A DNA stretch of 64,000 bases. It comes from RUG572 sp964386385. Its GTDB lineage: Bacteria; Verrucomicrobiota; Kiritimatiellia; RFP12; UBA1067. This document shows positions 41,441 through 50,132 of this stretch, one piece after another. Made by a program: the position numbers and the translations under genes. Numbering within the stretch: the first letter of the stretch is position 1; every line of letters starts with the position of its first letter. The stretch spans positions 38,552-102,551 of the forward strand of contig CAYLRN010000010.1 of the NCBI GenBank assembly GCA_964386385.1. The letters are read 5' to 3'. Under the pieces are notes generated by a model, which had not been told where the DNA came from, searched no databases, and saw nothing but the letters and a program-made list of their open reading frames with translations.

Positions 41441-42564
41441 TGGGCCGATTCGTCTCCGTTCTCCTTTTCGCGGCGGCGTGCATTGCCCTGTGGTTCATGC
41501 CGGGGCCGCGTACGCTCGTCCACGACGGACTCGCCGCGCAGTGCGCCGAAGTGCTTGAGGTGGACGATTCCGAACTTCAGATGCATGGGCTTGTCGAGTT
41601 CGGAACGGAGCACCTGAAGGTCAGACTGCGCGACGGCCGTGTCTTCCCCGCCGAGAACGAGCTTCGCGCGCAGATGGACCTCGACAAGCGCTTCCGCCCC
41701 GGCGATGTCGCGCTTGCCATCGTCCCGGACGGCGCGAAGGACGGCGACGTCCTGACCGTGCGCGACCACTGGCGTATGGGATGGGGAGGGGGACTCTTCG
41801 CCGCGTTCTGCGCTCTTCTCTGCGTGTTCGGCGGATGGACCGGTGCAAAGGCGCTGTTCAGTTTCGTCTTCAGCTGCCTCGCCATCTGGAAACTGCTGAT
41901 TCCTCTCTCTCTCTCCGGCTGGCACGCCTCCACGGTCTCGTTCGCGACGGTTGCTGTTCTGACTGCGGTCATCATGTACCTTGTAGCAGGATGGACGCGC
42001 AAGGGGTTCGCCGCGTTCGCCGGCGCGATGCTGGGCGTCGGCGCGTCGCTTGCGCTTGCGCATTTTTTCGCCCGCGCGCTTCATGTCAACGGAGCGACCA
42101 TGCCGTATGCGCAGCAGCTGCTGTATTCGGGATACCAGACGCTTGACCTTCAGGACGTCTTCATCGGCGCGATTGTCCTCGCCTCCTCCGGGGCGGTGAT
42201 GGATCTTGGCATGGACATCTCCGCCGGCATTGCGGAAGTCTCGCGCCACAGCCCGTCGCTTGGCTTCAGACCGCTTCTCCTTTCCGGACTGCGCATGGGC
42301 CGCGCCGTCGTCGGAACGATGACGACGACGCTTCTCCTAGCCTACTCCGGCGGCTACCTTACGCTGCTCATGGTATTCGCCGCGCAGGGCACGCATCCAA
42401 TCGACTTTCTCAATTCGACAATCGTGAGCGCGGAAGTGGTCAAGACGCTCGTGGGCAGCTTCGGGCTCGTCCTCGTCGCTCCATTCACCGCGCTTGTCGG
42501 CGCGGCGGTCTTCGCGCATTCGGGTCGCGGACGAAAAGACGCCGCGATTGAACCAGGGGAATGA
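41440..42564 (+). CDS. YibE/F-family membrane protein
   Basis: A 374-residue polytopic membrane protein. After one N-terminal helix and a soluble beta-rich region (about residues 25-105), at least seven helices follow. Signatures of the YibE/F family are DVFIGAIVLASSGAVMDLGM, DISAGIAEVSRHSP and GTMTTTLLLAYSGGYLTLLM. Function is not established. ATG 41440 overlaps the phosphatase stop in an ATGA arrangement. Confidence 0.88.
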   Translation: MGRFVSVLLFAAACIALWFMPGPRTLVHDGLAAQCAEVLEVDDSELQMHGLVEFGTEHLKVRLRDGRVFPAENELRAQMDLDKRFRPGDVALAIVPDGAKDGDVLTVRDHWRMGWGGGLFAAFCALLCVFGGWTGAKALFSFVFSCLAIWKLLIPLSLSGWHASTVSFATVAVLTAVIMYLVAGWTRKGFAAFAGAMLGVGASLALAHFFARALHVNGATMPYAQQLLYSGYQTLDLQDVFIGAIVLASSGAVMDLGMDISAGIAEVSRHSPSLGFRPLLLSGLRMGRAVVGTMTTTLLLAYSGGYLTLLMVFAAQGTHPIDFLNSTIVSAEVVKTLVGSFGLVLVAPFTALVGAAVFAHSGRGRKDAAIEPGE

Positions 42565-42574
42565 GGCCATTGCC

Positions 42575-43561
42575 ATGATGAAAGCGATACAGAAACTGTC
42601 GGCCTTTCTGACGAAGGAGACGCCGTGGTTCATTTCAGCCGTCGCGCTTGCGACGTTCTTCTTCCCGGATGCTTTCGGCTGGGTGCGCGGAAACTTGCAG
42701 ACCGCGATTCTCGGCGTAATCATGCTCACGATGGGAATGACGCTGACGTCCGACGACTTCAAGGTGCTTGTCGCGCATCCCTTCGACATTGCCATCGGCT
42801 CGCTTGCGCAGTTCACGCTCATGCCGCTGATCGCGCTTGGCGTTTCACGCCTCCTCCATCTGCCCGACGCGGTTGCGGTGGGGCTTATCCTCGTCGGATG
42901 CTGCCCCGGCGGCGTGTCGTCCAACCTCATGAGCTTCCTCTGCAAGGGAGACGTGGCGTTTTCGGTCGGCATCACGTCTCTCTCCACCATCTTCGCTCCG
43001 CTCACGACGCCGTTTCTCATGTGGCTGCTGGCGGGACAGACGGTCGAGGTGGATGCGATTGGAATGTTCAAGAGCGTTCTGCTCGTCACGCTCATGCCGG
43101 TCGGCGCGGGCTTTATTCTCAACCGCCTCTGGGGAAGCCGAACGGCGTATCGCGAGACGATGAAGGCAATGCCCGGCGTCGCGGTGCTTGCGCTCGCCTG
43201 CATCGTCGGCGGCGTCGTGTCCGCGCAGCACGACAGCATTCTCAAGTCCGGCGTCCTGATCTTCGTCGGCGTGTTTCTCCACAATTCCATTGGCTATGCG
43301 CTCGGCTACGCGTCGGGCGTCGTCGCCAGGTTCACGGATCCGAAGAAGCGGACGATTTCGCTTGAGGTGGGAATGCAGAACGCAGGGCTTGCCACGGTGC
43401 TTGCCACGAAGCATTTTCCCGCGCTCCCGGAAGTGGCGCTGGCCTCCGCCGTGTCGTGCGTCTGGCATTCCATTTCCGGAGCCCTGCTCGCGGGAGTCTT
43501 CAACGCGCTCGACCGCCTCATCTCCCGCCGTCGGTCCCAAGCAGAAAGTCGTAGGCGTTGA
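42575..43561 (+). CDS. Bile acid:sodium symporter family transporter (BASS/SLC10)
   Basis: A 328-residue transporter with about nine to ten helices. Family motifs are MLTMGMTLTSDDFKVLVAHP, LVGCCPGGVSSNLMSFLCKG (sodium/substrate crossover) and LEVGMQNAGLATVLATKHFP. Bacterial members carry organic anions such as pantoate, pyruvate or bile acids; the substrate here is unknown. Start ATG 42575, or the next codon. It follows the YibE/F gene by 10 bases. Its 3' end overlaps an antisense ATPase remnant. Confidence 0.9.
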   Translation: MMKAIQKLSAFLTKETPWFISAVALATFFFPDAFGWVRGNLQTAILGVIMLTMGMTLTSDDFKVLVAHPFDIAIGSLAQFTLMPLIALGVSRLLHLPDAVAVGLILVGCCPGGVSSNLMSFLCKGDVAFSVGITSLSTIFAPLTTPFLMWLLAGQTVEVDAIGMFKSVLLVTLMPVGAGFILNRLWGSRTAYRETMKAMPGVAVLALACIVGGVVSAQHDSILKSGVLIFVGVFLHNSIGYALGYASGVVARFTDPKKRTISLEVGMQNAGLATVLATKHFPALPEVALASAVSCVWHSISGALLAGVFNALDRLISRRRSQAESRRR

Positions 43562-43649
43562 CCTGCCTGATTCCGTTGTTGTCCGTAGGCAGGTCCATGT
43601 CGAGCGTGACGATCGTTTTCGGATGGTGGTCGCGGATTGCCAAACCGAT
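43518..43649 (-). pseudogene. C-terminal remnant of a DUF4143 ATPase
   Basis: On the minus strand the bases translate as AIRDHHPKTIVTLDMDLPTD, then NNGIRQVNAYDFLLGTDGGR and a stop. This fits the last ~40 residues of DUF4143-type ATPases as I know them. A stop codon lies directly upstream and nothing else of the gene is left. Its end overlaps the symporter gene by 44 bases, so the fragment arrived, or the symporter frame extended, after decay. Confidence 0.65.
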
Positions 43650-43795
43650 TTAGCAATGTAGCCAATTGCCTTGACATTGCTAAAACGGTATCCTGACAGT
43701 GAGGTCTGCACTGTGCGACGGCGTGAACACGAACGCATACTACTTCATGTCCGTGCCGTAGGACGCGGCGTGGCGGGACGTCCCGCCCTACCGGG

Positions 43796-43881
43796 GAGGG
43801 TCGCGCTCCTGCGCGACCGAAACACGAGCCATTGTGTCACGGCGGACGCGCAGGAGCGCGTCCCTCCCGCTTCTGCCGACG
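43796..43881. repeat. Large GC palindrome (GGGAGGG-TCGCGCTCCTGCGCG)
   Basis: Arms of 22 bases, GGGAGGGTCGCGCTCCTGCG and its complement, with one mismatch, enclose about 40 bases. Each arm also folds on itself. Partial copies occur at 17892, 28821 and 48825. Confidence 0.85.
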
Positions 43882-43933
43882 GTCCAATCGTCCCGCGCCT
43901 TTTATTCGCCGTATGTCTCTTCACCCGTGAACG

Positions 43934-43967
43934 ATTTTGTCCGCATGAGATTGCGGCGCGGACGAAA
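43934..43967. repeat. TTTCGTCCGC palindromic repeat, short copy 5
   Basis: TTTTGTCCGC, a nine-base centre, CGGCGCGGACGAAA. A deletion form in which little of the core remains. Confidence 0.7.
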
Positions 43968-44074
43968 TGCCATGGAATGCCATCGATCCGCCGGTTGACA
44001 GAAAAAAAAAACAAATATAACTGTGCCGTTCTTTTGTCTGCAAAAAGGCTGAATGCGATGAACGACAGATTGAA

Positions 44075-44416
44075 TTGCCCTTTCCGCCGGGAAGTCCCGA
44101 CGTGGTGAGCGCGAGCGAAACGTGGACGACAGTCCGCGTCGGAAGCCTGGCGCCGAGCGACTGGGGGCTGTACGACGTCCAGGGGAACGTGTGGGAGTGG
44201 TGTCTTGACTGGAAGTGGACCGACCACGCGCACACGGTCTCCAACGTCTGGGGGGACGTCTGCACCGACGTCTCCGCCGAGAACGGTTTCGTAGTGCGCG
44301 GCGGATGCTTCTACAGCGGAGACGCCGACGTCCGCCTTGCACGGCGCGGCGGCGCCGCCGAGACAAACAGGGCGCAGGGTTCGCGCGGCTTCCGCGTCGT
44401 CGCCCCGCTCCGTTGA
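44075..44416 (+). pseudogene. Truncated formylglycine-generating-enzyme-like (SUMF1) gene
   Basis: Only the C-terminal third of an FGE-sulfatase domain is present: SDWGLYDVQGNVWEWCLDWK, then FVVRGGCFYSGDADVRLARR and QGSRGFRVVAPLR before the stop. Neither a start codon nor the N-terminal two thirds exist. The upstream boundary is a repeat-rich segment, so the gene was probably cut by repeat insertion or deletion. Confidence 0.8.
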
Positions 44417-44455
44417 GACCCGTGTCTGCGGCGGGCGGAATCGCGGAACGGTTTT

Positions 44456-44485
44456 TTGACACGGCGCCGTTTTTTGGTATATAAT
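44456..44485 (+). promoter_or_regulatory. Consensus promoter abutting the phosphoesterase start
   Basis: TTGACA (44456-44461), 18 bases, TATAAT (44480-44485), then 7 bases to ATG 44493. Both hexamers are perfect sigma70 consensus, and there is no room for a ribosome site. Confidence 0.85.
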
Positions 44486-44492
44486 GCCTGTC

Positions 44493-45815
44493 ATGAAAAG
44501 AAGAGATTTCATTTCGGGTGCGGCGCTTGCCGCCGCAGTGTCCGCAGTTCCATCCGCCGGCAACGGAGCCCCCGCGCCGAAGCCGCGCCGTCCCTACGAG
44601 GGGATTGGCACGGCGTCGTTCAAGGTCGGCGAGCCATGCCTCCAGGCTCCTGCCGAGACGACGATGGGCGTGACGTGGGCGGTCTCCGGCCTTGCGAAGG
44701 GCGTCGTCGAGCTTGCCGACAACCCGGAGATGAAGGGGGCGCGGACCGTGAAGTCCGGCGGCTACGGGCTTGTGCCGATCGACGTCGACGCGCTTGAAGT
44801 GCGCCTTGAGGGTCTTAAGCCCGGCACGCGCTACTGGTATCGCACGGTGACGACTCCGTTCACGGACTACCGCAACATCTACGACGCGAAGCTGGGAGAG
44901 CCTGTCGTCGGCAAGGTGCATTCGTTCACGACGCTCGGCGCGTCCGCCACGCCGCACTTCTGCGCGATCAACGACACGCACGCGCAGTGGCGTCCCTTCG
45001 GCATGACGGTGAAGAAGGTGAAGGAACTTGCCCCGACCGTCCTCCTCTGGAACGGCGACGCGACGAACACGACGCAGTCGAAGGAGACCGCCGTGCAGAT
45101 CTTTCTGCGTCCGCCGGTGGAGGACGCCGACTACGCGGCCGACGTCCCGACCTGCTTCGTGAGCGGCAACCACGACTTCCGCGGCAGCTGGATTTCCAAG
45201 AAGGAGGAAGTCGTGCAGCCGCGCCATCCTGCGGAGCGAACTGGCGCGGAGTGGGACTTGAAGTGGAACTTCGCCGTCCGCCTCGGCGACATGGCGCTGA
45301 TCGGGATGGACACGGGCGAGGACAAGCCGGACGCGCATCCGAAGTGGTTCGGCCTTGCGAACTTCGAGCCGTACCGCAAGGCGCAGTCGGCGTGGCTTGA
45401 AAAGGCGCTGTCGCGTCCGGACATTGCCGCCGCGCCGTTCAAGGTCGTCTTCTGCCACATTCCGCTTCATTCCGAGCCGGGCAGCCCGGAATATTCGCAC
45501 GACGGCGTGAAAATCGATCCGCACGACTTCGCGTACTGGTCTCGTGAATGCCACGACCTCTGGAGTCCGATTCTCGTCCGCCACGGCGTCACGCTCGTCG
45601 TCGCGGCGCACCAGCACAAGTACCGCTACGACGCCCCGACTGCGGAACGTCCGTGGGCGCAGATCGTCGGCGGCGGTCCGGAGATGCCGAAGGACGTCGC
45701 CGCGCGCTTCCCCACGGTGATCGAAGGCAAGATGGAGGGCGGCGAACTGAAGGTCGTCGTGCACAACGTCAAGGAGGGCCGCGTGCAGGCGGTCCACTCG
45801 TTCAAGAGGAGGTAG
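44493..45815 (+). CDS. Tat-exported metallophosphoesterase, purple-acid-phosphatase-like
   Basis: A 440-residue protein with a twin-arginine signal (MKRRDFISGAALAAAVSAVP). An N-terminal fibronectin-like PAP domain (about residues 55-150, GLKPGTRYWYRTVTTPF) precedes a calcineurin-type phosphoesterase. Metal motifs are AINDTHAQW, LWNGDATN, SGNHDFRG, VVFCHIPLH and VAAHQHKYRY. Start ATG 44493, 7 bases after TATAAT; an in-frame ATG three codons upstream overlaps the -10 box. A lipoprotein esterase gene follows after 6 bases, so the two are one operon. Confidence 0.88.
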   Translation: MKRRDFISGAALAAAVSAVPSAGNGAPAPKPRRPYEGIGTASFKVGEPCLQAPAETTMGVTWAVSGLAKGVVELADNPEMKGARTVKSGGYGLVPIDVDALEVRLEGLKPGTRYWYRTVTTPFTDYRNIYDAKLGEPVVGKVHSFTTLGASATPHFCAINDTHAQWRPFGMTVKKVKELAPTVLLWNGDATNTTQSKETAVQIFLRPPVEDADYAADVPTCFVSGNHDFRGSWISKKEEVVQPRHPAERTGAEWDLKWNFAVRLGDMALIGMDTGEDKPDAHPKWFGLANFEPYRKAQSAWLEKALSRPDIAAAPFKVVFCHIPLHSEPGSPEYSHDGVKIDPHDFAYWSRECHDLWSPILVRHGVTLVVAAHQHKYRYDAPTAERPWAQIVGGGPEMPKDVAARFPTVIEGKMEGGELKVVVHNVKEGRVQAVHSFKRR

Positions 45816-45821
45816 GCGCAC

Positions 45822-46631
45822 ATGAAGAACTTTCTGATGGTCGCATTCGGCGCAGTCGCCGTTCTGCTCTGCACGGGATGCGCGAGCGCGCGTCCGACGA
45901 TCGCGGAGGGCGTGAAGGTTCCTGGGAAGGTTGACAGGGCATGGGCGGAATCGGTAACCGAGGCGCGCGAGTTCGACGGGCTGAAGTACCGCATCTTCGT
46001 TCCGCAGGGCGTCAACCGCTTCAAGAAGGCTCCGCTCGTGATGTTCCTGCATGGCGCGGGCGAGCGCGGGACCGACAATGTGGCGCAGCTGGTCCATGGC
46101 GTTCCGCAGATCATCGGCTACAGCGAGCGGATGGGCGAGCGGGCGATCGTCGTCGCGCCGCAGTGTCCGAACGGGGCGCAGTGGGTGGACGTTCCGTGGA
46201 ATGCGCCGTCGCACACGATGAATCCGAAGCCGTCCGTGAACATGGCCAAGGCGATGGCCCTTCTCGACTCGCTGGTCGAGCAGTATCCTGTGGACCGCGA
46301 CCGCGTCTACGTCACGGGCATTTCGATGGGCGGTTACGGAACGTGGGACGCCGCCCAGCGCCGTCCCGAGACGTTCGCAGCGGCGATGCCGATCTGCGGT
46401 GGCGGCGACGTCGCGTGTGCGGCGAATCTGAAGAGGCTTCCGCTCCACGTCGTGCACGGCGACGCCGACGGGGCCGTGCCCGTAAAACGTTCGCGCGACA
46501 TGACGGCGGCGGTCAGGGCGGCGGGCGGCGACGTCACGTACGTGGAGATCCCCGGCGCCGGGCACGATGTCTGGACGCGCACGTACGCGGACGACGCCGT
46601 GCTGAAGTGGATGTTCGGCAGGTCAAGGTAG
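45822..46631 (+). CDS. Lipoprotein esterase, prolyl-oligopeptidase/dienelactone-hydrolase fold
   Basis: A 269-residue lipoprotein (lipobox LLCTGC, Cys20). Alpha/beta-hydrolase features are the oxyanion loop VMFLHGAGERGTDN, the nucleophile elbow VYVTGISMGGYGTWDAA, the acid region VVHGDADGAVPV and the final His in IPGAGHDVW. The motif set resembles carbohydrate or feruloyl esterases used in polysaccharide breakdown. It directly follows the phosphoesterase and precedes the beta-helix protein, which supports a glycan-degrading role. Confidence 0.87.
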   Translation: MKNFLMVAFGAVAVLLCTGCASARPTIAEGVKVPGKVDRAWAESVTEAREFDGLKYRIFVPQGVNRFKKAPLVMFLHGAGERGTDNVAQLVHGVPQIIGYSERMGERAIVVAPQCPNGAQWVDVPWNAPSHTMNPKPSVNMAKAMALLDSLVEQYPVDRDRVYVTGISMGGYGTWDAAQRRPETFAAAMPICGGGDVACAANLKRLPLHVVHGDADGAVPVKRSRDMTAAVRAAGGDVTYVEIPGAGHDVWTRTYADDAVLKWMFGRSR

Positions 46632-46703
46632 CCGGTCCGTCCGTCCCGCGGCTCTGTCTGCGGAAGGCAGATGCGGGGCGGCTGCATTTGAATGGAGAGA
46701 ACG

Positions 46704-48785
46704 ATGGCCAAAGCGAGATGGATGGTCTTTGCGGTTGCGATGGCCGGCGCGCTTGCGTCCGCCGAACCGCATCGTATTGTGGTGAAGCCGGGGGACTCGC
46801 TTGAAAAAGCGCGCGACGCCGTGCGGGCGTTTCCCGCCGAAAGCCGCGTCTGCGGAGTGGAGGTGCTGCTTTCGCCGGGGCGGCATCTGCTGACGCGGAC
46901 GCTTGCGCTTGATTCGCGCGACGGCGGCAGCCCCGGCTCTCCGGTCGTCTGGCGCTCCGCGCCCGGCGGGCGCGCCATGGTCTCGTCCGGAGTGGAGATT
47001 CCCGTTTCCGCGTTCGCTCCCGCGGGCGATGCGAATCCGCGCGTCGACCCCGCCGTCCGCGCGCGCGCGCTTGTGGCCGACCTTGCGCCGTTCGGCGTCG
47101 ACTGCCGCAAGACCCCTCGGCGAGAGATTCGCCGCCCGCTGCCGATTCCGGAACTCTTCGTCGACGGAGTCCGCATGACCGCCGCGCAGTGGCCGAACGA
47201 CGGATGGAGCACGATTGCGCGGTTCGTGGACGAGGGGACGCGGGACAACGACGGCGGCGTGCTGGAGGGGATTGGCGGCGCGAAGAAGGGCAAGGGCGTT
47301 CCGCCGCGCGGCGGCGTCTTCGGCTATGATGGCGATCGACCGTCGCGCTGGACGAAGGCGCCGGAGGTGCTTCTCTACGGATTCTGGTGCTTCGACTGGT
47401 ACGACGCCGTCATCCCCGTCGCATCGATCGACTCCGCGTCCAATACCATTGCGCTTGCCGTCAAGCACACCTACGGACTTCGCGCCGGCAATCCGTCTCC
47501 CCGCCGATGGAAGGCCGTGCATCTCCTTGAGGAACTCGACGCGCCGGGCGAGTACTACGTCGACGCCGAGGCGAAGAAACTATATCTTTATCCGCCGCCG
47601 GGATTCGGCGCCGGCTCGCGCGTCGTCATGACAAGCCGGGCCGGAGACCTGTTCAGGATCGACGGCGCGCGCGACCTTGAAATCCGCGCCGTCGACTTCG
47701 AGGAGGGCTACGACAATGCGATCCACGCCACCGGCTCCGCGCGCGTGAAGATCGACTCCTGCCGGTTCCGGAATCTCAGGAGAAAGGCCGTTGTCATGCA
47801 CGGCTGCACGGAATGCGCGATTGTCGGATGCGACGTCAGCGACACCGGCACGGGCGGCCTCGACGTCCACGGCGGCGACAGGCGGACGCTCTCCGCAAGC
47901 GGCAACCTCGTCGAGGACGTCCTTGTGCGCGACTTTTCGCAGCACTGCCTCACCTATGCAAGCGCAGTCCATCTCGGCGGAGTCGGCAACGTCGTGCGCC
48001 ACTGCGAAATTTCGGGAGCCCCGCACATGGCGATCGGCGTGTACGGAAACGACAACGTGGTCGAGTACTGCGTCGTCTCGAACGTCTGCATGAGCTCCGA
48101 CGACGCCGCGGCCTTCTACAAGGGACGCAACCCGTCGTGCCGCGGCAACGTGCTGCGGTACAACTTCTGGAGCGAGATCGGCTCGCCTCGCGGACACGGC
48201 AACGCGGCAATCTACTTCGACGACGGCGACTGCGGCGACTCTGTCGTCGGAAACGTCTTCTACCGCTGCGGCGAGCCCGGCTTCGGCGGATTCGGCACGG
48301 TCTTCTGCCACGGCGGACATTCCAATCTCGTGGAGAACAGCGTCTTCATCGAATGCCGCCGTCCGCTCGGCTCCGCGCCGTGGGGGCAGAAGCGCTGGGA
48401 GGACTTCCTGAAGTCTCCGCTTGAACAGACCCGCCTCCTCGGCGAGGTCTGCGTCACGGACGCCGTCTGGACTGCGCACTATCCCGCCATCAAGTCCATC
48501 TTCGCGCCGGAAGCAGACGCGGAGCGCTGGAACCTGGCGCGGAACAACGCATTCGTCAATTGCCCTGCCACGCTTCCCGGTCGTAAGCCCGGAGAGACGC
48601 GCCCCGGCATCCTCTGCGGACGCTGGACTACAAACGCGACGGACGTCGTCTTCGATTCCGACCCCGGCTTCGCCAATGCGTCCGCGAAGGACTTCACGCT
48701 CAAGCCCGACTCCGAAGTCTTCAAGCGGATTCCGGACTTCAAGCCCATTCCGTTCAGGAGAATCGGCCTCCTCAGAAAGCGCTGA
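46704..48785 (+). CDS. Secreted right-handed beta-helix protein, GH141-like (second copy)
   Basis: A 693-residue exported protein (signal MAKARWMVFAVAMAGALASA). It shares layout and many local matches with the protein at 17981-20140: LLEELDAPGEYYVDAEAKKL, LDVHGGDRRTLSASGNLVED, AIYFDDGDCGDSVVGNVFY and a C-terminal DFTLKPDSEVFKRIPDFKPI. Likely a parallel beta-helix glycosidase of the GH141 type. Start at ATG 46704 with GGAGAG 4 bases upstream; an ATG four codons earlier lies within that ribosome site. It is probably transcribed with the two preceding genes. Confidence 0.8.
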   Translation: MAKARWMVFAVAMAGALASAEPHRIVVKPGDSLEKARDAVRAFPAESRVCGVEVLLSPGRHLLTRTLALDSRDGGSPGSPVVWRSAPGGRAMVSSGVEIPVSAFAPAGDANPRVDPAVRARALVADLAPFGVDCRKTPRREIRRPLPIPELFVDGVRMTAAQWPNDGWSTIARFVDEGTRDNDGGVLEGIGGAKKGKGVPPRGGVFGYDGDRPSRWTKAPEVLLYGFWCFDWYDAVIPVASIDSASNTIALAVKHTYGLRAGNPSPRRWKAVHLLEELDAPGEYYVDAEAKKLYLYPPPGFGAGSRVVMTSRAGDLFRIDGARDLEIRAVDFEEGYDNAIHATGSARVKIDSCRFRNLRRKAVVMHGCTECAIVGCDVSDTGTGGLDVHGGDRRTLSASGNLVEDVLVRDFSQHCLTYASAVHLGGVGNVVRHCEISGAPHMAIGVYGNDNVVEYCVVSNVCMSSDDAAAFYKGRNPSCRGNVLRYNFWSEIGSPRGHGNAAIYFDDGDCGDSVVGNVFYRCGEPGFGGFGTVFCHGGHSNLVENSVFIECRRPLGSAPWGQKRWEDFLKSPLEQTRLLGEVCVTDAVWTAHYPAIKSIFAPEADAERWNLARNNAFVNCPATLPGRKPGETRPGILCGRWTTNATDVVFDSDPGFANASAKDFTLKPDSEVFKRIPDFKPIPFRRIGLLRKR

Positions 48786-48814
48786 CGCCATACGGCTTAA
48801 CGACGACGCCGTCC

Positions 48815-48950
48815 GCCGGGAGGATCGCGCTCCTGCGCGACCGCCGTTGCGGCATCGGACGTGCGGGAGCGCATCCCTCATCCGGTAGGGCGGGGCGTCC
48901 CGCCCCGCCGCTGCGGACGGAACGGCGCGACGAGACGTCGCGCCCTACCT
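48815..48950. repeat. Two nested GC palindromes after the beta-helix gene
   Basis: A degenerate GGGAGGATCGCGCTCCTGCG copy, then an element with ends GGTAGGGCG and CGCCCTACC (about 48,890-48,949) that contains the self-complementary GGCGGGGCGTCCCGCCCCGC. It reaches the plsX stop codon. Related to 27,340-27,420 and 43,767. Confidence 0.8.
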
Positions 48951-50039
48951 GATTGGCCGTTCAGGCGCCTTTTCAACCGCGCCGGCGGCCTTCTCCGCCT
49001 CGTAGGCGGCGATCGCCTCGGCGATCTTCTGCGTCATGCCGTTCCTCACCGCCTCGGCCGTGACACGCACGGCATGGTAGATGCCCTTGTGCGTGGAGGA
49101 GCCGTGCGTGATGAACACCGTCCCGTTCACGCCCAGCAGCGGAGCCCCGCCGTACACCTCCGGGTCCATCTGCCGCTTGAGGCTCTTGAACGCCGGCTTC
49201 AGCAGAAACGCGCAGAACTTGCGAAAGCCGGTCTTCATGATCTCCGCCTTCAGCCAGGTGCCGATCGCCTTGGCGACGGACTCCACGGTCTTAAGGACGA
49301 CGTTGCCGACAAAGCCGTCGCACACCGCTATGTCGAACTCGCCCGTGGCGACGTCGTGCCCCTCCATGTTGCCCTTGAACGACACGCCGCGAAGACCCTT
49401 CAGAAGCGGGAACGCATTGTGCACGAGTTCGTTGCCCTTGCAGTCCTCGCGGCCGATCGACATCAGGCCGACGGCCGGGTCCTCCCTGTGGAACACGGCC
49501 TTCGAGTACGCCGTGCCCATGAGCGCCCACTGGGCGAGCCATTCGGGATGGCAGTCCGCGTTCGCGCCGGCGTCGAGCAGCACAAGCGGCTTGCCCGGCA
49601 CGCGCGTGGGGATGATCATGGCGATCGCGGGCCTGATTACGCCCTTGATGCGCTTGAGCTCGAACATCGCGGACGCCGCGACGGCGCCGGAGTTGCCCGC
49701 GCTCATCATCGCGTCCGCCTTGCCCTCGCGGACAAGGCGCATGCAGACGTTGATCGAGCAGTTGCGCTTGCTGCGCACCGACTTCGCCGGCTCGTCGTCC
49801 ATCTCCAGCACCTCGTCGGCCTGGACGATCTCGAAGCGCCCGGTCCTCCTGGCCTTCGCCAGGGTCTTCGCGAAGTCCTTGTTCTTCGCGGCGTCGGCCA
49901 GTTCGGCTTCTATCCGGTCCGTCTGCCCGACGAGAAGAACCCTCACGTCCCCACAGCCGGCGGCGGCCTCGACCGAACCTATGACGACTTCGCGGGGGGC
50001 ATAGTCCCCGCCCATCGCGTCAACTGCCACACGTGTCAT
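48945..50039 (-). CDS. plsX: Phosphate acyltransferase PlsX
   Basis: Makes acyl-phosphate from acyl-ACP for phospholipid synthesis. The 364-residue protein starts MTRVAVDAMGGDYAPREVV and contains SAGNSGAVAASAMFELKRIK, LLDAGANADCHPEWLAQWA, CDGFVGNVVLKTVE and APLLGVNGTVFITHGSSTHK. Start at the ATG preceded by GAGGG, two codons after an in-frame TTG. It is the last gene of the metH-rsmD-coaD-yceD-rpmF-plsX run. The yceD-rpmF-plsX order is a classic conserved cluster. It has a ~30-residue Glu/Ala/Lys tail. Confidence 0.96.
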   Translation of the reverse strand: MTRVAVDAMGGDYAPREVVIGSVEAAAGCGDVRVLLVGQTDRIEAELADAAKNKDFAKTLAKARRTGRFEIVQADEVLEMDDEPAKSVRSKRNCSINVCMRLVREGKADAMMSAGNSGAVAASAMFELKRIKGVIRPAIAMIIPTRVPGKPLVLLDAGANADCHPEWLAQWALMGTAYSKAVFHREDPAVGLMSIGREDCKGNELVHNAFPLLKGLRGVSFKGNMEGHDVATGEFDIAVCDGFVGNVVLKTVESVAKAIGTWLKAEIMKTGFRKFCAFLLKPAFKSLKRQMDPEVYGGAPLLGVNGTVFITHGSSTHKGIYHAVRVTAEAVRNGMTQKIAEAIAAYEAEKAAGAVEKAPERPIR

Positions 50040-50132
50040 GCGCAACCCTCAATCAACGGCAAAAGTGCAAAACCACGAAAAGACCGAACGGCCGAAACGG
50101 CCGTCCGTCTTGCCTTTCGTGGCTCTTGCGAA

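Larger units (their letters stand above)
43650..44074. other. Repeat-filled gap
   Basis: A frame at about 43,699-43,761 (ALCDGVNTNAYYFMSVP, stop) may be the tail of another lost gene. Then a GGCGGGACGTCCCGCC palindrome (about 43,767-43,782), a large GC palindrome (43,796-43,881), a short TTTCGTCCGC repeat (43,934-43,967) and an A-rich tract lead into a truncated FGE-like frame. Confidence 0.6.
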
